A DNA stretch of 5,297 nucleotides from assembly GCA_007130585.1 (NCBI GenBank), contig SLSE01000111.1:1-5297 (forward strand), in the 5' to 3' direction. Below the pieces are notes generated by a model, which saw only the letters and a list, made by a program, of their open reading frames with translations, was not told the origin of the DNA and searched no databases. How positions within the stretch are numbered: position 1 is the stretch's first letter; the number at the start of each line of letters is the position of its first letter. Positions 1 through 5,291 of this stretch are shown in pieces. Position numbers and translations under genes: made by a program. The stretch is from Syntrophomonadaceae bacterium. GTDB lineage: Bacteria; Bacillota; Dethiobacteria; DTU022.

Positions 1-1006
1 ACAATTCTTCCCTTTTAACCTCGCCGGCTTCTTTATCATCCCTTAATCCCAGAAACCTGGGATGCCGCAATTTACCGCTCTCCGTCCATTCCGTGAAACC
101 CACCTCGGCTACCAGGACCGGTTTAACCCAGTGCACACTTTCACTGGAAAGATCGTCTGTCCGGTCATCAAAAGGCGAAGACGCTGTTTCCAGGCGGGTC
201 AGTTCTTCGGCTAATTCCCGCAGCATTTTATCGTCATAACCCGTACCCACCCTGCCTGCATACTTGAGGTCCCGGTCTTCATAATAACCGATCAGCAGGG
301 CGCCAAACCCGATCCTTTCTCCCTCGGGTTCGGTGAATCCCCCCACTACAAATTCCTGCCGGTAGCCGCATTTAAATTTTAACCAGTTCCGGGATCTTCC
401 GCCTCTATAAGGACTGTCGGCCTGTTTGGCAATAATTCCTTCCCATCCTTTCCTGCAGGCTTCGGAGAGATAACCCCGGCCTTCTTTATTCCTGTGCGGC
501 GTATAGCGAATCAGGTCCTGGAATAAGAGCGCTTTTTTGAGGATGCTCTTTCTGGAACGCAGGCTTAGATTCGTTAAATCATATTTATCGAGATACATAA
601 TGTCGAACACGTAACAGTAAACCTTAATCCCGCTCCTGCGGGCCCTGGCGGGATCTTTAACATGTATCCTGTTTTGCAGTTTGGAAAAACTGGTCAAACT
701 GCCTTCGAAAGCGACAATTTCAGTATCGATTATAAATTTTTCTTCACTTTGGCTTAAAAACATATCCACCAGCTCGGGATATGAGTCATTCAGCTGCTTC
801 CTGTTGCGGGACATTAAATTTACCCGATTCTCTTTTTTAAAAACCAGGCACCGCACACCATCAAGTTTTCTCTCATAAACCCAGCTTTGATCAGAAAAAT
901 GCTCGTGCGACAGCGTCGCCAGCATGGGGGGCACCCAGTCCGGCATTTTACCGGCTTTCGCTTTTTCCCGTTCGCTTTCCGGCAGGGTTTTGATTAATCC
1001 GCTCAT
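1..1006 (-). CDS. ligD: LigD-type ATP-dependent DNA ligase (LIG module), 3' end cut by window edge
   Basis: Seals DNA nicks and double-strand breaks using ATP, through an enzyme-lysyl-AMP intermediate, as the joining step of bacterial NHEJ in the cytoplasm. I translated 335 codons without a stop from the ATG at 1004-1006 to base 1. The nucleotidyltransferase motifs appear in order: motif I ERKLDGVR with the AMP-accepting lysine at K47; motif III DTEIVAF (94-100); motif IIIa YVFDIMYLD (132-140); motif IV EGIIAKQ (189-195); motif V WLKFK (208-212). The OB-fold part follows (EFVVGGFTEPEG, about 218-229; YAGRVGTGYD, 249-258) and then motif VI-like LRHPRFLGLRDDK (313-325). LigD ligase modules usually end soon after this motif, so only a few codons should be missing. 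The start is supported by an AGAGG site 7 nt upstream and by ATGA overlap with the polymerase gene. The protein carries neither POL nor PE domain, so it is a stand-alone ligase, not a full LigD. Confidence 0.95.
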   Translation of the reverse strand, partial: MSGLIKTLPESEREKAKAGKMPDWVPPMLATLSHEHFSDQSWVYERKLDGVRCLVFKKENRVNLMSRNRKQLNDSYPELVDMFLSQSEEKFIIDTEIVAFEGSLTSFSKLQNRIHVKDPARARRSGIKVYCYVFDIMYLDKYDLTNLSLRSRKSILKKALLFQDLIRYTPHRNKEGRGYLSEACRKGWEGIIAKQADSPYRGGRSRNWLKFKCGYRQEFVVGGFTEPEGERIGFGALLIGYYEDRDLKYAGRVGTGYDDKMLRELAEELTRLETASSPFDDRTDDLSSESVHWVKPVLVAEVGFTEWTESGKLRHPRFLGLRDDKEAGEVKREEL

Positions 1007-1884
1007 ATCCATTCCTCTCTGATCATAACAGCCTTGCTGTCCATGTCTTTCCAGGGATCTTTTTTCCGGGCCAGGCGCCTGAAAATATTATTCAAACTAT
1101 ACTTCTGTGCGGAATCAATTTTTCCCTGTTCTATTTCTTCCCACTCCAGGGGAGTCGCTGCGGGTGCGCCCTCAAGAGCCCGGACGGCATAGGGAGCTAC
1201 CGCTGTCTGGCCGTAGGCGTTCCGGGAGGTATCAATATACAGGCGCTCTTCCCGTTTTTCTTTCCTCTGCTCTGTAGTAAACTCTCCTGGATTATCCCCG
1301 GCTACCTGATCTGCCTTTTGCCGGGCAAACTTCCGGACCGCATCAAAATCCGGGCCTCTTTTTAAGGGAACAACAATATGAAGCCCCCGGGAACCTGTTG
1401 TCATCACAAAGGGAACTAAATCAAAGGTTTGCAGGGCTTCCCGCAGGGCCAGGGCTCCCCGGCACACCAATTTAAAGTCTTCAGCCCCGGGGTCAAGATC
1501 AAATATCATGCGATCCGGGTTGTTGAGGTTATCTTTTCGGCTAAGCCAGATATGGGGGGTTATGCAACCCTGGTTGGCCAGGTAAACCAAATCTGCCGTC
1601 CTGGTGCAGACGGGTCGGGTAACACTACCTCCTTCTTTTTTTTCAATCTCGACCCTGTCAAACCAGTCTGGGAAATAACCGGGCATTTTCTGCTGGTAGA
1701 AACCGCTTTTTGCGATCCCGTCCGGGAAACGATGCATGGTTAGCGGGCGGGCCGAAATCAGGGGTATCATAATATCGCCGATTCTTTTATAGTAATCGAC
1801 CAGGTCACCCTTGGTTATATTTTGTGCCGGGAAAAATACCTTATCCCGGTTGGAAAGTTCTATCTCGTACGAGTCTACCTTCAC
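1003..1884 (-). CDS. ligD: LigD-type primase-polymerase (POL module), stand-alone
   Basis: Member of the archaeo-eukaryotic primase superfamily as found in LigD. Family members add templated and untemplated (preferably ribo-) nucleotides at broken ends and help align them before ligation. Residue numbers here count from the TTG at 1893. Metal-binding motif FDLDP supplies D132 and D134; motif SRGLH supplies S168, G170 and H172; the third acidic residue is D221 in YIDTSRNAYGQ. Other family hallmarks are DKVFFP (17-22), HRFPDG (54-59) and LANQGCITPHIWLSR (105-119). The length, about 293-296 aa, matches a single POL module. The longest frame begins at TTG 1891-1893, but GGGGGAG touches that codon directly. 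I therefore prefer GTG at 1882-1884, which lies 9 nt after the site. An in-frame TAA 24 nt upstream of the TTG rules out a longer start. The TGA stop overlaps the ligase ATG. It is about 90 bp downstream of the amidase gene on the same strand. Confidence 0.94.
   Translation of the reverse strand: MKVDSYEIELSNRDKVFFPAQNITKGDLVDYYKRIGDIMIPLISARPLTMHRFPDGIAKSGFYQQKMPGYFPDWFDRVEIEKKEGGSVTRPVCTRTADLVYLANQGCITPHIWLSRKDNLNNPDRMIFDLDPGAEDFKLVCRGALALREALQTFDLVPFVMTTGSRGLHIVVPLKRGPDFDAVRKFARQKADQVAGDNPGEFTTEQRKEKREERLYIDTSRNAYGQTAVAPYAVRALEGAPAATPLEWEEIEQGKIDSAQKYSLNNIFRRLARKKDPWKDMDSKAVMIREEWI
1013..1018 (-). promoter_or_regulatory. Ribosome binding site of the ligase gene, inside the polymerase gene
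   Basis: On the minus strand AGAGGA lies within the last codons of the polymerase gene. AGAGG ends 7 nt before the ligase ATG, which itself overlaps the polymerase TGA as ATGA. This fixes the ligase start and suggests that ribosomes finishing the polymerase re-initiate on the ligase, giving coupled amounts of the two proteins. Confidence 0.75.
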
Positions 1885-1893
1885 CCGCTTCAA

Positions 1894-1900
1894 CTCCCCC
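1894..1900 (-). promoter_or_regulatory. Ribosome binding site deciding the polymerase start
   Basis: The minus strand reads GGGGGAG immediately before TTG 1891-1893 and 9 nt before GTG 1882-1884. Zero spacing is not workable for initiation, so the site argues for the GTG, shortening the protein by three residues relative to the longest frame. Confidence 0.55.
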
Positions 1901-1980
1901 GGATTTATAAAACCTTATCCCTTCCATCACCAGGCCGCCTCTTTTGGGCCGGGTAAAACCGCCCAGCTGTTCCCGTTTCT

Positions 1981-4212
1981 TTAATCGAATGAAAGAAAAT
2001 ACTTCATAATGCCGTCTTTCATAGCCCGGGCGAACTTCTGCTGTCCCCAGGGATGCAGGATGTACCAGTTATCTTCGGGGTGCATCATATACCCGGCTTC
2101 AACTAACACACAGGGAAACTGTGTATGCCTTGTAACGGCAATATTCCTCCGCCAGGCGGTCATTGCCGGCAGTCCCATTTCCCGGGATACGGTTTCCAGC
2201 ATCATATCGGCCAGTTTTTTGTTGTGATCGTAGTTATAGAGAACCATTATTCCGTGCAAATCAACAGCATTTGCCCCTGCAGCGTGCGCATTGGCATGGA
2301 CGCTTATGAAGAAATCGGTATCCTGCAGGTCTCCTGCAGCAGGCCGATCGTAAAGCCCCACATCCTCATCAGCGGTGCGGGTCATGATCACCCTGGCGCC
2401 TTCTTCGATTAAAAGCTCCCTCAGGTACATGCTCATCCGGAGAACCACATCTTTTTCATGAAGGTCGCCCGGCCCCGGCGCTCCCGTATCCTCACCGCCA
2501 TGGCCGGGATCGATAACTATGGTTCTGCCCTCGAGGGGTTTCTCCCTGTCTACTGCCGGAGGCTTCTTAATCTCGATTACCAGGCCGGTTCCCTCCCAGT
2601 AGGGAGTATAACCGGTAAAATCTACATCGAGATCCGCAGTCATAACCAGCCCTCCGGAACCTGACCCCATGGGCTCCAGCTTCAATTCTGCCAGCGCCGA
2701 TCCGGATAGATCCGGTAATACTAACCCGTCGGCTTTTCTTAGGCCGTACATCCTGACCCTGATCTGGCTTGCTGTGCTATCGACCAGGAAAGGAAACCGT
2801 TCGGAGGAATTCAGGGTAAGACTGACTTTATCACCGCTTTCTGTTAACTCCACTGCGGGGAGAAAGGCGCCGAGAGATTCCACGTTTTCTACTTCCCGGA
2901 CCACGTCTTTATGGAGCAGGTAAATCCGGCTCCCTCCCAGGCTGACCCGGTAATATTCGCCTGAAACGCCGACAGTTTCAAAACGGGTTCCGGGCGTTAA
3001 AAAGCCGGCTACATGATCAGGATAACCGGTCCCGCTCCGGGTATCGGAATATAACTGGTAGTAGTCCTGGTTGATAACCCGAAACCATCCCCTGAAATCA
3101 AGTTCGGACTGGTTCCTGACTTCCACAATTTTATAGGGGAAATCTGAAGTAAAAGCAAGCTTTCCCGGAAGCTCGCGTTTTATCTCTTCCCCGCCCCGGG
3201 TTAAAGTAACCGTAACAGGCACGGCTGCTGATAACCCGGAAGCCGGCGCATCGCCTGCCCGCACTGTGTAGGATGCCGCGTAAATACCGCCGCTTCCCCG
3301 CGGTCCCGAGGGATATTGCAGTTCTGTCATCGCTGCAGGATCCCTGGCGCCAATTTGATAGGACGCCGTAGCCCCGGGGCTGCCCCTGACTGCTATGACC
3401 ACGGTGTCTCCCGGATTTAGTACCTGGTCACGGGAAGGAATTAAATGCGAGGAGTGCAGTTCCAGGGGATCTGCGGGCATGGGCTGCAGAGGAGCGGGGT
3501 AAAGGACGGATCTTTCAACAGAGGTAACCTCGTTCCCTTCCCGGGCCTCCACCTTAACAGTAAATTCTTCGCCCCTGGGGATATCAACCATCGTCAGGAA
3601 ATTTCCAGTTTTCATGTTTAACATGTCAACCGGCCTGCCGTTTACCAGCACTTCAACCTGAGAATATGAACTGGTCGTTCCGAATACGAACAAGGAATCG
3701 GCATAATAATTTATCCGCTGTTCGGGAGGGTAGGCCACATGAAGGAGTGGCCCCGGACGGTCATCCGCTACCTCCGGGTCAAACTCCTGCGGTGTTGAAA
3801 TGTAAATAATCCTTGCTTCCTCATCCCACTCAGCAAAAACGCCGAGCGCTTCCGCAGCCGGCATAACGGGACTATAGATTATATCGTCCACCATTATTAC
3901 CGGCCAATCCCAGTATTCTGCCTTACCGTCTACTGTGATTATCCGGCTGCCGGCAGACAGGCCTATGCTGAATTCTCCCAGGGTGCCGGATAGCGTCTTA
4001 CTGTTTTCGTCCCGGACGGTTTTAACTCCAAGCTCTTCAAGAAATAACCCCGCATGCACATACAGCTCTTCTTCATCTTCAATAGCTACCGGTTCTTCTG
4101 CTTCAATGTTCTCATCATTAATAACCAGTTCAATTGCCTTTGCCGGGTAGAAGAAATAAAACATAACCCCGGAAAAAGTTATTATTATAATTGCCGCTAA
4201 TATTTTCTTCAA
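1981..4212 (-). CDS. Secreted multidomain N-acetylmuramoyl-L-alanine amidase (Amidase_3)
   Basis: Predicted zinc-dependent cell-wall hydrolase that cuts the bond between N-acetylmuramic acid and L-alanine of peptidoglycan, acting outside the membrane. The 743-residue protein starts with a lysine pair and a hydrophobic stretch (about 4-22) ending in AKA (24-26), a plausible signal-peptidase site. An acidic patch (about 35-50) follows, then a region resembling the copper-amine-oxidase N-terminal (stalk/wall-binding) fold (about 27-140). Two Ig-like beta regions (about 157-240 and 253-355), an SH3-like stretch (about 361-440) and an AMIN-like region (about 447-550) come next; these middle assignments are by pattern only. 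The C-terminal catalytic domain (561-743) is clear: DPGHGG with H571, HEKDV with E586, SVHAN with H639, and VEAGYM with E705, the expected zinc ligands and catalytic glutamate. The start is TTG 4210-4212, with AGGA 9 nt upstream; an in-frame TGA three codons upstream excludes longer forms. The gene begins 40 bp after the phosphoesterase stop and lies between NHEJ genes. Sporulation or germination amidases of Clostridia often have this architecture, but the physiological role here is unproven. Confidence 0.92.
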   Translation of the reverse strand: MKKILAAIIIITFSGVMFYFFYPAKAIELVINDENIEAEEPVAIEDEEELYVHAGLFLEELGVKTVRDENSKTLSGTLGEFSIGLSAGSRIITVDGKAEYWDWPVIMVDDIIYSPVMPAAEALGVFAEWDEEARIIYISTPQEFDPEVADDRPGPLLHVAYPPEQRINYYADSLFVFGTTSSYSQVEVLVNGRPVDMLNMKTGNFLTMVDIPRGEEFTVKVEAREGNEVTSVERSVLYPAPLQPMPADPLELHSSHLIPSRDQVLNPGDTVVIAVRGSPGATASYQIGARDPAAMTELQYPSGPRGSGGIYAASYTVRAGDAPASGLSAAVPVTVTLTRGGEEIKRELPGKLAFTSDFPYKIVEVRNQSELDFRGWFRVINQDYYQLYSDTRSGTGYPDHVAGFLTPGTRFETVGVSGEYYRVSLGGSRIYLLHKDVVREVENVESLGAFLPAVELTESGDKVSLTLNSSERFPFLVDSTASQIRVRMYGLRKADGLVLPDLSGSALAELKLEPMGSGSGGLVMTADLDVDFTGYTPYWEGTGLVIEIKKPPAVDREKPLEGRTIVIDPGHGGEDTGAPGPGDLHEKDVVLRMSMYLRELLIEEGARVIMTRTADEDVGLYDRPAAGDLQDTDFFISVHANAHAAGANAVDLHGIMVLYNYDHNKKLADMMLETVSREMGLPAMTAWRRNIAVTRHTQFPCVLVEAGYMMHPEDNWYILHPWGQQKFARAMKDGIMKYFLSFD

Positions 4213-4221
4213 ATTTATTCA

Positions 4222-4226
4222 TCCTC
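4222..4226 (-). promoter_or_regulatory. Ribosome binding site of the amidase gene
   Basis: The minus strand reads GAGGA ending 9 nt before TTG 4210-4212. It supports the unusual TTG start. An ATG overlapping this site (4220-4222) is out of frame with the amidase and is not its start. Confidence 0.6.
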
Positions 4227-4252
4227 AGGATCATAATTGTCTTAAGCGGCCA

Positions 4253-4888
4253 TTAAGAGGAGCTATTCTCCTCTGCTGCCTCATCCTTCTTAATTTCTTC
4301 CAGTGTTCTTCCTGACAGGACCGATTCATTTTCTGTGCTGGTGGGTTTCCGGCGGGCATCAGCTTCTTGATCATCCATCTTAATAAGAAGCCACCTTTCA
4401 TTGCTTCCACTGCTTGTCCTGATCAGGGCATAACCGCCCTTCAGCTTTTTACCCTCCAACCAGACTTCGATTTTGCCTTCATCATATGACTGCTTCATGG
4501 CAGCACCGTCATCCTCTTTTTCGGATCGCAGGTTACGGTAATAGCCATTATCCCAAACCATCACGGTGCCGGCTCCGTATTCATCTTCCGGGATAACTCC
4601 TTCAAAATTTGCATATTCCAAGGGATGATCCTCGGTGGGCATTGCCAGGCGGCGCTCTGATGGATTGGTGGAAGGCCCTTTGGGAACAGCCCAGGACACC
4701 AGGACACCCTGGATTTCCAACCGGAAATCATAATGCAGGTTTGAAGCCCTGTGTTTTTGTATAACAAATATTTGGCTCCCGCCTGCTTTTTGTTGTTCCC
4801 CGGATGGCTCGGGCGTTTTGGAAAAATTCCTCTTGTTTGTGTATTCCTTTAACAGCTCTTCCTTAGAGATAAAACCACCTGCTTTCAT
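4253..4888 (-). CDS. LigD-type DNA 3'-phosphoesterase (PE module), stand-alone
   Basis: Predicted metal-dependent end-healing enzyme. In characterised LigD proteins the PE domain removes 3'-phosphates and 3'-ribonucleotides so that the polymerase and ligase can act. The 211-residue protein has the signature FVIQKHRASNLHYDFRLE (41-58) with H46, H52, D54 and R56. The second conserved block runs from R80 through TEDHPLEY (85-92) with E86, H88 and Y92, followed by FEGVIPEDEYGAGTVMVWD (95-113). Compared from memory with Pseudomonas aeruginosa LigD, these sit at a constant offset of four residues from its known active-site residues. The N-terminal NKRNFSKTPEP (18-28) corresponds to the family RDF..TPEP segment but has Asn21 in place of Asp. 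The tail (about 171-211) is polar and contains SVLSGRTLEEI (189-199), which resembles the linker that follows PE in fused LigD. The start ATG has no Shine-Dalgarno. The amidase follows after 40 bp. Confidence 0.93.
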   Translation of the reverse strand: MKAGGFISKEELLKEYTNKRNFSKTPEPSGEQQKAGGSQIFVIQKHRASNLHYDFRLEIQGVLVSWAVPKGPSTNPSERRLAMPTEDHPLEYANFEGVIPEDEYGAGTVMVWDNGYYRNLRSEKEDDGAAMKQSYDEGKIEVWLEGKKLKGGYALIRTSSGSNERWLLIKMDDQEADARRKPTSTENESVLSGRTLEEIKKDEAAEENSSS

Positions 4889-4896
4889 TTAGCAGG
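4878..4896 (-). repeat. Inverted repeat with the phosphoesterase start codon in its loop
   Basis: The minus strand reads CCTGCT, then AAATGAA, then AGCAGG: a perfect 6-bp stem with a 7-nt loop that holds the ATG (4886-4888). As RNA it could present or restrict the initiation codon. The pairing is directly visible; any regulatory effect is inferred, and a stem this short can occur by chance. Confidence 0.45.
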
Positions 4897-4927
4897 GATT
4901 ATACTTTACAGTATTAATTCACCCTGC
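4892..4927. repeat. Nested inverted repeats around a -10-like box
   Basis: On the plus strand an outer pair GCAGGG (4892-4897) and CCCTGC (4922-4927) encloses an inner palindrome ATACT-TTAC-AGTAT (4901-4914). The TATAAT-like box read on the minus strand lies at the edge of the inner palindrome. This resembles an operator or a foldable leader. The left outer arm overlaps the arm that also pairs with 4878-4883, so the two outer hairpins would exclude each other. Confidence 0.4.
4898..4903 (-). promoter_or_regulatory. Possible -10 box (TATAAT) for the phosphoesterase-led operon
   Basis: A perfect TATAAT is read on the minus strand, ending 9 nt before the phosphoesterase ATG. No TTGACA-like hexamer is found at 16-19 nt spacing (CAGGGT lies at 17) and there is no TGn extension. 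If used, transcription would begin only about 2-4 nt before the ATG, giving a nearly leaderless mRNA, which would fit the missing Shine-Dalgarno. An A/T-rich chance match is also possible. Confidence 0.3.
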
Positions 4928-4950
4928 CTTCAGAAACTGATCTCATGTTA

Positions 4951-4995
4951 ATCTACAACATAGTCCGAAGGCTCACACACCTCCGGACTATAGAT
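4951..4995. repeat. Strong stem-loop in the gap upstream of the phosphoesterase
   Basis: On the plus strand TAGTCCG (4961-4967) pairs with CGGACTA (4984-4990). One A/C mismatch follows, then AGG (4969-4971) with CCT (4980-4982) around an 8-nt loop. ATCTA (4951-4955) and TAGAT (4991-4995) can extend the stem past a 5-nt bulge. On the minus strand the downstream side (TGTTGTAGATT) is only moderately T-rich, so a weak terminator after dodecin, a processing site or a protein-binding dyad are all possible. Confidence 0.45.
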
Positions 4996-5020
4996 TCATT
5001 CGGCATTTTCTGGTATTGTT

Positions 5021-5043
5021 AACCCGCCTGCAAGAGCCGGGTT
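5021..5043. repeat. Hairpin just downstream of the dodecin gene
   Basis: AACCCG (5021-5026) and CGGGTT (5038-5043) form a 6-bp stem with an 11-nt loop, starting 16 nt past the dodecin stop. Its place suits 3'-end formation of the dodecin mRNA, but on that strand the following bases (AACAATACC) contain no U-tract. The T/G-rich tract (GGTTTGTTGTTC) follows on the plus strand instead, where no gene is seen to need terminating. Confidence 0.35.
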
Positions 5044-5059
5044 GGTTTGTTGTTCAGCT

Positions 5060-5284
5060 TTAACGATTTGTCAGCCCGAAAGCAATTTTCACAACAGCCT
5101 TAAATTCTTTTACTTCGCCATCCCTGACATTTCCGGTGTAACTATCAATCTCTACGCCGGTAATATTCTCAATAGTTTTAGAAGCTTCCTTAACTGCATT
5201 TTTTGCCGCATCTTCCCAGCTTTCATTCGATACACCAACAATCTCGATAACCTTGGCAACACTTGATAATCTTTCCTCAGTCAC
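5060..5284 (-). CDS. Dodecin family protein
   Basis: Small protein of 74 residues, the normal size for dodecins, which assemble into hollow dodecamers in the cytoplasm and bind flavin or other small ligands, buffering free flavin. The family pattern is clear: KVIEIVGVS (11-19), ESWEDAAKNAVKEASKTIENI (21-41) forming the single helix, then GVEI (43-46) and a C-terminal strand VKEFKAVVKIAFGL (58-71). The tryptophan that stacks on the flavin in well-studied dodecins lies just after the helix (the DWFEV or VWAEV segment); here that position reads ITGVEI, so no tryptophan is present. The start GTG (5282-5284) is supported by a perfect AGGAGG 7 nt upstream. It is separated from the phosphoesterase by 171 bp with hairpins, so it is probably a separate transcription unit; nothing ties it functionally to the repair genes. 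Confidence 0.93.
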   Translation of the reverse strand: MTEERLSSVAKVIEIVGVSNESWEDAAKNAVKEASKTIENITGVEIDSYTGNVRDGEVKEFKAVVKIAFGLTNR

Positions 5285-5291
5285 TTGAAAC

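Noticed and set aside
681..878. Plus-strand 65-codon frame
   Set aside because: It is antisense to the ligase region between motifs I and IIIa, and its sequence is low in recognisable features.
1429..1743. Plus-strand 104-codon open frame
   Set aside because: It lies antisense to the polymerase gene, whose catalytic motifs are intact, shows no recognisable domain, and is best explained as a shadow frame.
1946..1964. GC-rich imperfect hairpin between amidase and polymerase as a terminator
   Set aside because: The stem has a 2-nt bulge and a 3-nt loop, and is followed by AAAAGAGG on the minus strand instead of a U-tract, so termination between the two genes is not supported.
1894..1980. Short minus-strand frame after the amidase stop resembling a ligase OB-fold fragment (LGGFTRPKRGG)
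   Set aside because: The likeness is limited to a few residues. The frame opens without a clear start and closes after about 28 codons from its only ATG, so it is most likely chance.
2125..2412. Plus-strand 95-codon frame and several shorter plus-strand frames across 2009-2923 and 3935-4150
   Set aside because: All are antisense to the amidase coding sequence, with no family resemblance and no matching ribosome-binding context noted; they are treated as shadows.
4561..4767. Minus-strand 68-codon frame inside the phosphoesterase
   Set aside because: It overlaps the conserved PE motifs in another frame and has no independent support.
5042..5266. Plus-strand 74-codon frame opposite dodecin
   Set aside because: The minus-strand frame is a clear dodecin with a perfect Shine-Dalgarno, so the opposite frame is a by-product.
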